Shown here piece by piece: positions 1 through 12,941 of a stretch of 64,000 nt of DNA. This DNA is from Sinonovacula constricta (taxonomy: Eukaryota > Mollusca > Bivalvia > Cardiida > Solecurtidae): assembly GCA_007844125.1 (NCBI GenBank), contig CM017561.1, forward strand, positions 20,895,223 to 20,959,222. Reading direction: 5' to 3'. Each line of letters opens with the position of its first letter. Within the stretch, counting starts at the first letter, position 1. The notes below the pieces were generated by a model. The model searched no databases, was not told the DNA's origin, and saw only the letters and a list, made by a program, of their open reading frames with translations. Position numbers and translations under genes: made by a program.

Positions 1-2372
1 TGTGTGAACGCGCCAAAAGGAGTATAGGCCCGTAGTATTTTGTGGACATATTGTGTTATGGACAGATCTAGCGGTGGTTGGGCGTGGTCCGGACCCTCCC
101 CTAAAATTGTCAAAAATACTTCCTATGATAGCGTTTATTAACATTCAAGGTGTGTCACATTTTATTGCACTAGTAGTAGTATTGCCACATGTGTGTGTGC
201 TACAGATAAGACGAGTAAGCACGTATTTACGTCTTAAATGTCTGAAACAACGCATTGAAATTTAACTATTTGTATAAAAATACTTTTCGTGAGGATCTGA
301 CAAGAATCTGAAATGCATCAAATTGCATAATTCGGCTTCTAGATGTTAACACTGTTCTTGTGGGAGCACGGCTGGCAACCTGGAGCTCGCTCACTTAGGA
401 CCCCAACCCCAACCCCACTCAAAAGATTCTGAATCCGCCCCTGCGAGTTACACACATAGACGGCGATGCTTGCCTCTACATTGGACACTCTGCACGATAA
501 TTGTATCAACGTTTATTTGTAAAATAAAATATATTTTAATGTATACATAGAACCACTGTACAATACAAAAACACAAATCTCCAAGCTCGTCGGGTTGTGA
601 GGTGTCATGGGTGACTAAAATCTAGTGACGTCAGCGTCCTTGTACAAAATGGCCATAATTATTCCTCCATTATTTTTAGCATTGGATTTTTCATCAGAAG
701 CTTTGGCAACAATAAATGAAATATTTTCCTTAAAAAGAATCGTTTGTATATTCAATAAAACAAAAACAATGGACAAAAATGACATCGCATTTCCTGTACA
801 AAAGAATAAAAATATAACGGCAAAAACATTATATACGCCTAAAACATACAGCTTCATTTTTACAAGGTGAAACCGCGATATATGTTTCCAATAATAGCAG
901 TACCATTTCAAAATGGCATAACTTTATAAGTGCGCAAAGGAGTACTAGTGTCGGATATTTGTCATAGCCTATTAATATCACTGTACCAGGCAGGCTAGTG
1001 TTATCTTTAAAGTATTCACAATTCCACAAATTAAGAACATACATTTGCAAACGTTTAAAGAAATAAACTCATAGGTTTCCAATTGTACTTCCGTTGTATA
1101 TTTACACCGTCTCACACTTATCGATTGGCACAATCCACATTTTGGCTAGTAAAGGAGGAACATTTTATGAGAGCTTTAGCTTGAACAGGTCTTGCTGCTT
1201 TTCATTTAAAGACATAACATTAATAGATAAAAAAAAAACAGTATTGGTTATCAGTACGTCTATCCTGCCCTGAACTCTTAAATTGTTATCAAATCCAGTT
1301 TTTTCTAGTCGTAGTTAATAATAACATCTGTTAACATAGACGTATAAAGAACACATAATTAAATCGAATCACATATTAATGTTACATCAAAACGGCCAAG
1401 TTAGCAGTATCTTTCTCTCTTCTCTTTCTCTCTCTCCCTCCCTCACTCTCTCTTCTCTTTCTCCGTCTCTCTCCCTCTCTCGCGCGCATGCGTATTGAAG
1501 AGATTTATTACATAATTAAAGTCTATCACCGCAAATTGACAATCACAATAAATAACGATCATAGGCAGTTTTTTACTAATTTATATTCCAAACATGGATC
1601 CTTTACAAATGTAAATTACTTGCTTAAATGGTGTCAACACTTTGAATTCATATGAATTCAAATTAACTACTAAACTTTTGGACTAATATCTTTGTTAACA
1701 GATTGATCCATATATTTTGTAAATGTATTACAGTCGAATCTCACTGGAGCGAGATAGCAAGGGGCCACCAAAACACTTTGTTAGAAAGAGTTTCTAGCAC
1801 GCCTGTTTGGATAATTTACGAATCATCTTTCGGATGTATGTAGGTAGTCGGATCACCTCGGCCATTTCCCTAAATGGGACTTCTTTTGAGAGAGGCGTCA
1901 AAACAAAGATAGCAGGTCGGGTGGCAGCTCACTACAGTACGATGTCTGTAAAACTTCAATTTGCGGCGGCTTCAGATTTAAATCATCCGATTTCATTTTA
2001 CCCAGCTCAGCAGATACGCAGCTGTTAAACGATGGTATTGTTTATGTTTTGTGCGAACTACATAGGCATATTCTTCTTCCGACTTCCGGCGAACGAAACG
2101 GTCGTGATTTCAGTAATAATCGCACCAGATACAACCGAGGGATGAGTGTCCCGAGGACGGAGTTACCCGAGGAGTTCCGATTGTCATTTTATGTGTGTCT
2201 CAATTGTCGAAAACCGGCACTGTCGTAAAATCGATGTCGGTAGCGTTGTCCATATTAAAATTGTAGGTAAGAAACGTGTTCAAAGGGAGACACAGTAAAG
2301 AAAAAATTGTTGCTGTTGTTGTTGTTTTCATTTAATACATGAAACAAACATGCTTATCATGCATTTATTCAC
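1..2372. other. Intergenic DNA, no gene recognised
   Basis: Only short open frames without recognisable domains are present. A pyrimidine-rich CT tract lies at about 1412-1486. Around 1730-1760 a stretch (cagtcgaatctcactggagc) resembles the ends of the MITE-like element at 51.6-52.2 kb. The stretch around 400-450, ending in gaatccgcccctgc, resembles one near 50630-50650, so it is probably a dispersed repeat end. Confidence 0.5.
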
Positions 2373-2381
2373 TGAATTACT
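2373..2381. repeat. Target site duplication, left copy (TGAATTACT)
   Basis: TGAATTACT lies directly outside the left inverted repeat and recurs exactly at 2975-2983, directly outside the right one. A 9-bp duplication is typical of Mutator-like transposition. Confidence 0.85.
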
Positions 2382-2469
2382 CATCGTCGGATACCCCCGG
2401 TTGATTCTATTACGTTACTCTCCATTCATCACCCGTGGGCAAATTGCTACTCATTTCGTCGTTTTGTTT
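2382..2469 (+). repeat. Left 88-bp terminal inverted repeat
   Basis: Perfect reverse complement of 2887-2974; outer end CATCGTCGG, inner end GTTTTGTTT. Confidence 0.9.
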
Positions 2470-2566
2470 GAATAGAACAGAACAGACATTATCCAATCAG
2501 ATGATAGGTTACAAAATTAAATACTCTTCAATCGGAAGATCAATACGGTGACCTGACAACGTAAAC

Positions 2567-2905
2567 ATGGCGACCGGTGCAGCGCATCGCAAGTGTAAAG
2601 TATGTCTGTCAGCGATCCGCGACAGATGTTCTTACAGATCTTTGGGCACTCCAGCAAGTATTGCAAAATACACGTCGGTCTTAAACGAAATCGGTATCCT
2701 TGCCCATGAAGACAGTGACGTTGCGTGTAATTTGTGCGTAAATAAACTTAACCGGTTTTGCAAACTACAGGACGACCTAGCTACACGATTATCGGTCATC
2801 GAAGTGGTATGTAAGCGTAAACCTGATTGGTTGGCAGATCCGCTGGATTTTCTTAGCGAACCAATCGGATTGCGGCATTTCATAGTAAACAAAACGACGA
2901 AATGA
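2567..2905 (+). CDS. Captured zinc-binding-like N-terminal exon (ZAD-like cysteine pattern)
   Basis: A 112-codon frame starts at ATG 2567 (context aaacATGgcg), inside the inverted-repeat transposon. The predicted protein has two CxxC pairs (CKVC at residues 10-13 and CNLC at about 54-57) about 40 residues apart, a layout seen in N-terminal zinc modules such as ZAD. I cannot assign a family. A strong splice-donor-like sequence (GTG/GTATGTAAG) at 2807 suggests that the true exon ends there, and that the last ~30 codons, ending inside the right inverted repeat, are read-through of a captured intron and transposon end. Upstream CCAAT and AT-rich sequence look like a host promoter carried along. 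It is probably a gene fragment rather than a complete gene. No donor locus is visible in this window. Confidence 0.5.
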   Translation: MATGAAHRKCKVCLSAIRDRCSYRSLGTPASIAKYTSVLNEIGILAHEDSDVACNLCVNKLNRFCKLQDDLATRLSVIEVVCKRKPDWLADPLDFLSEPIGLRHFIVNKTTK

Positions 2906-2974
2906 GTAGCAATTTGCCCACGGGTGATGAATGGAGAGTAACGTAATAGAATCAACCGGGGGTATCCGACGATG
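2887..2974 (-). repeat. Right 88-bp terminal inverted repeat
   Basis: Mirror of 2382-2469. It supplies the last few codons and stop of the internal open frame. Confidence 0.9.
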
Positions 2975-2983
2975 TGAATTACT
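2975..2983. repeat. Target site duplication, right copy
   Basis: TGAATTACT, identical to 2373-2381. Confidence 0.85.
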
Positions 2984-3690
2984 CAGAATTCTCTATACCT
3001 GAAGTTGCCGCAGAATAAACTTGCATAGGTTAAAACAACAACTACAACAAAATAGTCTTTCTATCTTAGTTTTGTTAGAAAACAATCATTGCAGTATCGT
3101 CGATTTTATGCAATTTATTAATATTTCCTAAACTGAGATTTCAGTTAGGTGTTCGAGAATGTGCCGTGCATAAATTCGATGCAGAGTATGTATGGAAGTT
3201 ACAACTAAACACCGTCTTATAGAAATAAAAAAAAATCGTTGGATGCTTCGGTAAATGGTGTAAATAGAAATGTTTTATTAGACGAAATACAAATACTGGT
3301 AAATATTGTTGAACAAAAACTATAACTAAACATTTTCTCTGAACTTCACAATAGTTTTAGCACACCAACCAAGCAAAGCGTTTACTAAATCTTGGAACAA
3401 AATATAACAGATTGTTACAAATTACGATCGTGTTTCACTACACTATTCATTTAGATTGTAGAAAATATTCATAAATACAATTACCAAAGCAACATATTTT
3501 AATGCAACCATTTAGAACAGTATTAAGGAAAAATAAAATCTAATACAGTACATATTAATTTAAAAGCAAGATTGTTCCAATATACATTTATACTTTTTAC
3601 TTTGGGCAACATAAAATATCAATAAATATGTTGTCTGCACTTCCTGGTTAACATATTATGGATGTGTTAAAAGATTTTTGAGCCAACAAA
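2984..3690. other. Intergenic, AT-rich
   Basis: I see no coding frame, repeat structure or RNA gene. Confidence 0.5.
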
Positions 3691-3699
3691 AAATTTACA

Positions 3700-3915
3700 T
3701 GGTGGCACCCATGTCGTAGTGGTAGAGTCGCCGACTTGTATCTCCTCTGGCCGCTTAGCCTTCTTATGTGGGAAAGTCTTCCATCTGATCTGCATTGAAT
3801 CAGTGGTTCTACCCAGACATTTGTTTGGGGTCTTCCTCAATCAAAATAGCTGGACGTCGTTATAATAATCATGATTGGTCACTGCGATGTATTTCAAAAA
3901 CTGCACATTGCTACA
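3700..3915 (+). mobile_element. SINE-like repeat with degenerate A-box
   Basis: GTAGTGGTAGAGTCG (3716-3730) resembles a tRNA-type RNA polymerase III A-box. The body from about 3800 (gtggttctaccc, ggggtcttcct, tagctggacgtcgt, gatgtatttcaaa) is also found, diverged, near 48885-48985. That indicates a dispersed short retroposon family. The B-box is unclear, so the copy is old. Confidence 0.5.
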
Positions 3916-3919
3916 CATG

Positions 3920-4940
3920 GTGCTTCCTGCAGCTGCAGATCACTAGATTATAACATTATCACCAACTAAGCAATATATCTTTCCTTTTCTCTTTTTTTCG
4001 CAACTTGATACATAATTCTACAAAGCCTGGCTCGTTGTTAAAAACGATGTTCAGACAAAATACTTCTTGAACACAATTCCTTTTGTTCATTTTCAGGCGG
4101 ACCCCTCTGTGAATTGTTCAATGCCTATAAATCCAATCCTGTAAAGTTTCCACATTTGGCAATATTGTTTATTTGGTTCGCACAGTTAAGTCTCGTAAAC
4201 AAAATGAAAATCACGTCAGATTATTTGTTATTGAATTCCCACTTCGAGATAAATTATAATAATTTACAGGATTGATTTTGTCTGCTTTTGTTAATGTTTA
4301 GATTTTGTCCACCTATGCTGAAATAAATGGAAGGGATTTTGTTCCGGAGGGATTTTGTCATATAAATGCTAACAACTGTTGTATCTTCTTATGTATTTAT
4401 GGAGTTCAAAATTATTAACTGAAATAGGTCTGTAAAAATCTCTGAAGATTTGGTTTATTAAATAGTATGTATAATAAATAGGTTTTTAAATAGATCAAAA
4501 TTCTTTACTAAAATACAATTATAAATGTATGTAAACATTAAATGGTGTGATACTTATATAATATATTTGTAGTTATGTAGAATAATATTAAGTATTCACA
4601 AGTGAATTTGCTTCGTTAATGTGATAAATGTAATAAATGAAGAAAATGTAATAAATGTTTCTGTATCCGTATTTGTATCATATAGCCTCTTTTATCAAAA
4701 TACTTCTTATTTGTTAAATACTTGCCACTATAGTAAGTCTAGCCTAATGAAGATTAGGAATTTAAAAATATTTTAGCAAAAACTGTGACAACATAGTAGA
4801 TTGCATTCGGTCAATTGCAGATGGCAAGAGTATGGATAATGTAGTAGTTCTAATATAGTCTAGATAATTTGTCTGTATGTATGTAAGTGTAAAGTATTAT
4901 AATATTACTAAACATTTGTTTAATTATTTTTAACTACATT
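3920..4940. other. Intergenic, AT-rich
   Basis: No feature supported. It contains AT-rich simple stretches and scattered stop codons in all frames. Confidence 0.5.
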
Positions 4941-5128
4941 TACGCACACGCAATTATCTGGTTAGGGACAAAGTATCATTTCTTTGTATTTTGATGTGTT
5001 TTTATTACATATAAATTTAACAAAACTATCCAAACAACTATAGTGACATGTCATAAGATATATATAAGCATGTTTGTACATTTCACTCAATATATGCCAA
5101 AAAGTGCCTGCCGAACACCCCTCCACAA
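4941..5128 (+). repeat. Truncated tandem-unit fragment (unit 0)
   Basis: The sequence from tacgcacacgcaattatc to ctccacaa matches the 3' third of the tandem units that start at 5927. It stops abruptly where the 5129-5926 segment begins, so the segment interrupted or replaced a unit. Confidence 0.8.
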
Positions 5129-5926
5129 TGTAATTGTCAAACACGGGTACATATATCTCCCTTCCCTTCTTTTACTAATCTTTCGAGTTGTGTTGTTTCT
5201 TATATTTCTGCTTCTATGGTGCATGTGGATGAATAAAAAGAATATATGACTGCCAGCGGGACCTCAGAATTAAAAAATAGGTCCCATCATCCACATGTTA
5301 ACCAGTCGTTTCTATTTTTAATACTAGCTGAATTATAGATATTACAGGGGACAGGCCTGAAAACATGTATATTGTAATCTGTAAATATAAATATAATTAT
5401 TATTCTTGATTTTTTAAAATAAACATACTCTTAAACGGTCCTAGAAAGGTGCCCATAGCATCGGATAAAAAATACAACTATATGTTTTATCTTTTATTTT
5501 ACCTGGATACTTTTTTTTGGTTTTTAAATTATTGTACTTTTTTATCAATATTATAAGTCCCAAATGAGGCACTGTATAACAGGCGAATAATCTAGATTCA
5601 ATGTTAATAGTGGACTGGAAACCAAATGTAATAAATGAAATAAGAAGTGTACACTGATATTTTAGACAAAACAAATTTTACCACACATTCACCACAGCAC
5701 AAACATACAACAAAGATATTAAAACCACCCATACATTATACAAGCCTTCTGTCATAATCACCCTTATGTTATTAAATTTTTAATATTTTTAACCTACCAG
5801 ACACTAGGCAACCCTCACGCCATTAATATAACGTTGTGATATTTCATTTTTAAACTCCCATACTTTAATGCTCGCCCTATAACAATAGTTAGGGCGAGGG
5901 TAAACAAGACCAAATATTAATTGATT
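5129..5926 (+). repeat. Inverted-repeat segment, left copy (~798 bp)
   Basis: This is nearly identical (a few substitutions) to the reverse complement of 13772-14569. The outer end is TGTAATTGTCAAACACGG. It contains nested hairpins: CATGTGGATGA near 5223 pairs with TCATCCACATG near 5288, and GGGACCT pairs with AGGTCCC inside. It ends in an ACCCTCACGCC...GGCGAGGGT module also found upstream of the H3 fragments. The two copies enclose the whole first tandem array, like the ends of a giant foldback element. It has no coding potential. Confidence 0.85.
5808..5905 (+). repeat. Hairpin module (ACCCTCACGCC ... GCTCGCC/GGCGAGGGT)
   Basis: The same architecture as at 12290, 21877, 26080, 27897, 32295 and, inverted, near 13793-13888: a CTCACGCC motif, tgatattt, an actttaatgctcgcc-type stretch and then GGCGAGGGTAAA. 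The CTCGCC/GGCGAG ends can pair. It is followed shortly by gatgcaag, the first motif of the tandem unit. Confidence 0.7.
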
Positions 5927-7110
5927 GCGATGCAAGATTTTAAAAGAATTACAATATCATATCTCATGCTCACTATCATTAAACAGATCACCTGTCTGCT
6001 TGTCTGTGGGTCTGTCTGTCTGTCTGTCTGTCTGTCTGCCCGTCTGTCTGTCTGTCTGTCTGTAACCGATCAATCACGCCCAAAACCGTTTTGGGGGCAG
6101 TAACACGACAACATTTCATTGTATTTTATTTTTGCGTCTACTGTCGCCGAAAAGGACGTACGAAATACTTTTCTGTAGTGTTAAACAGAAAGGGACCCAC
6201 GTTGTCATTTATTGAGAACGGGGCCTTGAAAGCCTCACTTGAGCGTTTTCTCAAAGTGGCAGGTTGCTTTCACTTTGGTCCGCCGCACACATTTCGGCTG
6301 CCATTTGTCCTAGTTACCTTCATATCCAATGCATCTGACCTGACCTACTTACGCAGGCCACGCTGGGCATGGGCCATGCTGGAGCACGTCTAAGGAGGTC
6401 AGGCTTTTGGGGCAAGGTCGGTCACTCGTTCCAAACGGAGAATTATCACTTTTCGGGCTCTTTTTGCGCACACTTGCCAGTCTCCAGGACCGGAAGTGCC
6501 GGCATTTTCCCAAAGAAGCCCGACCAGACTGAGACTCTGAGAGCTTTCAGGTCCGATCGCGATTGGGAAGTGCCCGAAAAAGTGGCCCAAAGTGCCGACA
6601 TTTTCCCAAAGTAGCCAGACCAGAATGCGCGGGACGGACGGACAAAAGCTTGATTTTGTCACAAAGTGGACTGAAAGTATTTACAGAAAAATAACATGTC
6701 AGATGAACAGAATCTTATGTATACTGTGTTAAAGTACGTTAAAATAGGCTTTACATTGCCTGTACGCACACGCAATTATCTGGTTAGGGACAAAGTATCA
6801 TTTCTTTGCTTTTGATGGGTTTAATTACATATAAATTTAACAAAACTATCCAAATAACTATAGTGACATGTCATAAGATATATATAAGCATGTTTGTACA
6901 TTTCACTACATATGCCAAAAAGTGCCTGCCGAATACCACTCCACAAGTGGCTCTCTGATTGGCTGAGCCGAAATATAAGCTGCGATACGATTGACTGAAT
7001 TTCAATCCGTTTTTCGAAACGAAAATGAAAATGTTGCCTCGGCAAATCAGATTTGTTCCCGCTCTTATCTCACTGTTAACCGACTTTCCATATATTAAAT
7101 AGATACTGTA
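5927..7110 (+). repeat. Tandem unit 1 (1184 bp)
   Basis: The unit runs from gcgatgcaag to gatactgta. Order of parts: a ~65-bp leader ending aaacagatcacc; a (CTGT)n tract (about 5991-6062); a ~650-bp core with ggacggacggacaaaagctt; a conserved tail with a TATA-like tatatataagc; a gattggctgagcc/aaatataagc stretch; and ctcggcaaatcag. The core contains an internal ~44-bp duplication (cattttcccaaagaagcc / cattttcccaaagtagcc). Small open frames within it are chance frames that recur only because the DNA recurs. Confidence 0.9.
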
Positions 7111-8369
<1,259 letters not shown>

Positions 8370-8477
8370 GCGATGCAAGATTTTAAAAAAAATTACAATA
8401 TCATATCTCATGTTCACTATTATTAAACAGATCACTTGTCTGCTTGTCTGTCGTCTGCTTGTCTGTCTGTCTGTCTG

Positions 8478-8542
<65 letters not shown>

Positions 8543-9589
8543 AACCGATCAATCACGCCCAATACCGTTTTGGGGGCAGTAACACGACAACATTTCATTG
8601 TATTTTATTTTTGCGTCTACTGTCGCCGAAAAGGATGTACGAAATACTTTTCTGTAGTGTAAAACAGAAAGGGACCCACGTTGTCATTTATTGAGAACGG
8701 GGCCGTGAATACCTCACTTGAGCGTTTTCTCAAGTGGCAGGTTGCTTTCACTTTGGTCCGCCGCACACATTTCGGCTGCCATTTGTCCTATTTACCTTCA
8801 TATCCAATGCATCTGACCTGACCTACTTACGCAGGCCACGATGGGCAGGGGCCATGCTGGAGCACGTCTAAGGAGGTCAGGCTTTTGGGGCAAGGTCGGT
8901 CACTCGTTCCAAACGGAGAATTATCACTTTTCGGGCTCTTTTTGCGCACACTTGCCAGTCTCCAGGACCGGAAGTGCCGGCATTTTCCCAAAGAAGCCCG
9001 ACCAGACTGAGACTCTGAGAGGTTTCAGGTCCGATCGCGATTGGGAAGTGTCCGAAAAAGTGGCCCAAAGTGCCGACATTTTCCCAAAGTAGCCAGACCA
9101 GAATGCGCCGGACGGACGGACAAAAGCTTGATTTTGTCACAAAGTGGACTGAAAGTATTTACAGAAAAATAACATGTCAGATGAACAGAAGCTTATGTAT
9201 ACAGTGTTAAAGTACGTTAAAATAGGCTTTACATTGCCTGTACGCACACGCAATTATCTGGTTAGGGACAAAGTATCATTTCTTTGTTTTTGATGGGTTT
9301 AATTGCATATAAATTTAACAAAACTATCCAAACAACTATAGTGACATGTCATAAGATATATATAAGCATGTTTTATACATTTCACTCCATATGCCAAAAA
9401 GTGCCTGCCGAATACCACTCCACAAGTGGCTCTCTGATTGGCTGAGCCGAAATATAAGTTGCGATACGATCGACTGAATTTCAATCCGTTTTTCGAAACG
9501 AAAATGAAAATGTTGCCTCGGCAAATCAGATTCGTTCCCGCTCTTATCTCACTGTTAACCGACTTTCCATATATTAAATAGATACTGTA
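8370..9589 (+). repeat. Tandem unit 3 (1220 bp)
   Basis: Nearly identical to unit 4 in the core. The (CTGT)n tract is at about 8437-8542. Confidence 0.9.
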
Positions 9590-9696
9590 GCGATGCAAGA
9601 TTTTAAAAAAATTACAATATCATATCTCATGTTCACTATTATTAAACAGATCACTTGTCTGCTTGTCTGTCGTCTGCTTGTCTGTCTGTCTGTCTG

Positions 9697-9753
<57 letters not shown>

Positions 9754-10810
9754 TCTGTCTGTCTGTCTGTAACCGATCAATCACGCCCAATACCGTTTTG
9801 GGGGCAGTAACACGACAACATTTCATTGTATTTTATTTTTGCGTCTACTGTCGCCGAAAAGGATGTACGAAATACTTTTCTGTAGTGTAAAACAGAAAGG
9901 GACCCACGTTGTCATTTATTGAGAACGGGGCCGTGAAAGCCTCACTTGAGCGTTTTCTCAAGTGGCAGGTTGCTTTCACTTTGGTCCGCCGCACACATTT
10001 CGGCTGCCATTTGTCCTATTTACCTTCATATCCAATGCATCTGACCTGACCTACTTACGCAGGCCACGATGGGCAGGGGCCATGCTGGAGCACGTCTAAG
10101 GAGGTCAGGCTTTTGGGGCAAGGTCGGTCACTCGTTCCAAACGGAGAATTATCACTTTTCGGGCTCTTTTTGCGCACACTTGCCAGTCTCCAGGACCGGA
10201 AGTGCCGGCATTTTCCCAAAGAAGCCCGACCAGACTGAGACTCTGAGAGGTTTCAGGTCCGATCGCGATTGGGAAGTGTCCGAAAAAGTGGCCCAAAGTG
10301 CCGACATTTTCCCAAAGTAGCCAGACCAGAATGCGCCGGACGGACGGACAAAAGCTTGATTTTGTCACAAAGTGGACTGAAAGTATTTACAGAAAAATAA
10401 CATGTCAGATGAACAGAAGCTTATGTATACAGTGTTAAAGTACGTTAAAATAGGCTTTACATTGCCTGTACGCACACGCAATTATCTGGTTAGGGACAAA
10501 GTATCATTTCTTTGTTTTTGATGGGTTTAATTACATATAAATTTAACAAAACTATCCAAACAACTATAGTGACATGTCATAAGATATATATAAGCATGTT
10601 TGTACATTTCACTCCATATGCCAAAAAGTGCCTGCCGAATACCACTCCACAAGTGGCTCTCTGATTGGCTGAGCCGAAATATAAGCTGCGATACGATTGA
10701 CTGAATTTCAATCCGTTTTTCGAAATGAAAATGTTGCCCCGGCAAATCAGATTCGTTCCCGCTCTTATCGCACTGTTAACCGACTTTCCATACATTAAAT
10801 AGATACTGTA
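9590..10810 (+). repeat. Tandem unit 4 (1221 bp)
   Basis: The (CTGT)n tract at about 9656-9770 has one TTCTGT interruption. It shares private changes with unit 3 (for example acgatgggcagg in place of acgctgggcagg), so these two are the most recent duplicates. Confidence 0.9.
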
Positions 10811-10928
10811 GCGATGCAAGATTTTAAAATAATTACAACATCATATCTCATGCTCACCATAATTAAACAGATCACCTGTCTGCTTGTCTGTCGTCTGCTT
10901 GTCTGTCTGTCTCTCTGTCTGTCGTCTG

Positions 10929-10967
<39 letters not shown>

Positions 10968-12112
10968 GCTTGTCTGTCTGTCTGTCTGTCCGTCCGTCCG
11001 TCCTTCCGTCCGTCCGTCCGTGCGTCCGTCCGTCTGTCTGGCTGTCTGTCTGTAACCGATCAATCACGCCCAATACCGTTTTGGGGGCAGTAACACGACA
11101 ACATTTCATTGTATTTTATTTTTGCGGCTACTGTCGCCGAAAAGGACGTACGAAATACTTTTCTGTAGTGTAAGACATAAAGGGACCCAACATTGTCATT
11201 TATTGAGAACGGGGACGTGAAAGCCTCACTTGAGCGTTTTCTCAAAGTGGCAGGTTGCTTTCACTTTGGTCCGCCGCACACATTTCGGCTGCCATTTGTC
11301 CTATTTACCTTCATATCCAATGCATCTGACCTGACCTACTGACGCAGGCCACGCTGGGCAGGGGCCATGCTGGAGCACGTCTACGGAGGTCAGGCTTTTG
11401 GGGCAAGGTCGGTCACTCGTTCCAAACGGAGAATCATCACTTTTCGGGCTCTTTTTGCGCACACTTGCCAGTCTCCAGAACCGGAAGTGCCGGCATTTTC
11501 CCAAAGAAGTCCGACCAGACTGCGACTCTGAGAGGTTTCAGGTCCGATCCCGATTGGGAAGTGCCCGAAAAAGTGGCCCAAAGTGCCGAAATTTTCCCAA
11601 AGTAGCCAGACCAGAATGCGCCGGACGGACGGACGGACGGACAAAAGCTTGTTTTTGTCACATAGTGGACTGAAAGTATTTACAGAAAAATAACATGTCA
11701 GATGAACAGAATCTTATGTATACAGTGTTAAAGTACGTTAAAATAGGCTTTACATTGCCTGTACGCACACGCAATTATCTGGTTAGGGACAAAGTATCAT
11801 TTCTTTGCTTTTGATGTGTTTTTATTACATATAAATTTAACAAAACTATCCAAACAACTATAGTGACATGTCATAAGATATATATAAGCATGTTTGTACA
11901 TTTCACTCACTATATGCCAAAAAGTGCCTGCCGAACATTCCTCCACAAGCGGCTCTTTGATTGGATGAGCCGAAATATAAGCTGCGATACGATTGACTGA
12001 ATTTCAATCCGTTTTTCGAAACGAAAATGAAAATGTTGCCTCGGCCAATCAGATTCGTTCCCGCTCTTATCTCACTGTTAACCGACTTTCCATATATTAG
12101 ATAGACACTGTA
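10811..12112 (+). repeat. Tandem unit 5 (1302 bp)
   Basis: Its microsatellite (10877-11053) mixes CTGT with CCGT and CTTC. Its tail already shows the subtype linked to H3-bearing units (ctccacaagcggctctttgattgg, gatagacactgtagc) rather than that of units 1-4. Confidence 0.9.
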
Positions 12113-12289
12113 GCGATGCAAGTTTTTAAAAGAACTACAATATCATATCTCATGCTCACTATCATTAAACAGATCACCAAATCTCATACTCAAATTTAAT
12201 TTGCTCGAAGCTAGCCATCATTTTTTTTTAAAAATAACATAATGAATTTTGAAGTCTATATACAATGTTAAACACCATAGCTAAGAGCA

Positions 12290-12382
12290 ACCCTCACGCC
12301 ATTAGTAACCCTCTGCGATATTTAATTTGTAATCAACTTGGAACTAATGCTCGCCAAGTAATTTATAATTAACGGCGAGGGT
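12290..12382 (+). repeat. Hairpin module upstream of H3 copy 1
   Basis: ACCCTCACGCC (12290-12300), GCTCGCC (12349-12355) and GGCGAGGGT (12374-12382). CTCGCC and GGCGAG pair across an AT-rich loop. It lies ~55 bp before the H3 ATG in every H3 unit. Because it also occurs without H3 at 32.3 kb and 5.8 kb, it is a repeat module rather than proven histone promoter. Confidence 0.7.
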
Positions 12383-12438
12383 AAATAAGTCCAAATAAGT
12401 AAGTTAGATGCAAGTATCATTTGTTCAAATCATTCAAT

Positions 12439-12740
12439 ATGACAGAAACTAAGCAGACTGCTCGAAAATCCATCGGAGGAAAGGCTCCACGAAAACAGCT
12501 GGCCACCAAGGCCGCTCGTAAGAGCGCATCAACCACTGGTGGAGTGAAGAAACCACACAGGTACATGCCCGGTACCGTCGCTCTTCATGAGATCCGTAGA
12601 TACCAGAAGACCACTGAGCTGTTGATCAGGAAACTGCCATTCCAGCGTCTGGTCAGGGAAATCGCCCAGGACTTCAAGACTGATCTCCGATTGCAGAGCT
12701 CTGTCGTCATTGCCCTTCAGGATGGCCTCCAGAAGCAAAC
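12439..12740 (+). pseudogene. Histone H3 N-terminal fragment, copy 1
   Basis: From ATG 12439, 94 codons (to LQ at H3 positions 92-93) match replication-dependent H3: the tail with K4, K9, K14, K18, K23, K27 and K36, the alpha-N helix, alpha-1 and most of alpha-2. The QSS...V.ALQ region fits canonical H3 rather than H3.3 (AAIG). Changes from canonical H3 include R2E, T11I, A31T, R42M, R49H, S57T, F84L, A88V and M90I; in this copy position 30 is also Ser. After Q93 the DNA still resembles the QEASEA codons, but two single-base insertions (GATGGCCTCCAGAAGCA) shift the frame, and homology ends near 12740. The frame then runs into CTGT repeat and stops at 12981. Half the histone fold (end of alpha-2, alpha-3) is absent, so it cannot make a normal nucleosome subunit. 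A function for the open tail is not shown. Confidence 0.9.
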
Positions 12741-12757
12741 GCAGACGCGTTCGTTAT

Positions 12758-12760
12758 CTA

Positions 12761-12835
<75 letters not shown>

Positions 12836-12894
12836 GTCTGTCTGTCTGCCTGCCTGCCTGCCTAAATGCCTGCCTAACTGCCTGCATAACTGCC

Positions 12895-12941
<47 letters not shown>
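12758..12941 (+). repeat. CTGT/CCTG microsatellite
   Basis: Mostly (CTGT)n with a CCTG/CCTAACTG middle block that recurs in unit 9 (24750-24800). It directly follows the H3 fragment. Confidence 0.95.

Larger units (their letters stand above)
2382..2974 (+). mobile_element. Non-autonomous DNA transposon, Mutator-like (Pack-MULE-like)
   Basis: The element is 593 bp. Two 88-bp arms (2382-2469 and 2887-2974) are perfect reverse complements starting CATCGTCGGATACC. They enclose 417 bp and are flanked by an exact 9-bp direct repeat. Long terminal inverted repeats with 9-bp target duplications fit MuDR/Rehavkus-type elements; Merlin (8-9 bp duplication) is less likely because its inverted repeats are usually short. 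There is no transposase, so it must have been moved in trans. The interior is not transposon-like: it holds a CCAAT motif (2491-2495), an AT-rich promoter-like stretch and the start of a cysteine-containing coding frame, which suggests capture of a host promoter and first exon. Identical arms imply recent movement. A decayed relative lies at 57.5 kb. Confidence 0.8.

Noticed and set aside
53..265. Small open frame near the left edge
   Set aside because: No recognisable motif or start context; length expected by chance.
615..911. Minus-strand 98-codon frame with hydrophobic stretches
   Set aside because: AT-rich chance frame overlapping another on the opposite strand; no family resemblance.
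12290..12404. Helitron 3' terminus (hairpin plus CTRR end)
   Set aside because: A hairpin is present but no CTRR end follows at the expected distance, and no 5' TC end or Rep/helicase is visible, so Helitron assignment is not supported.
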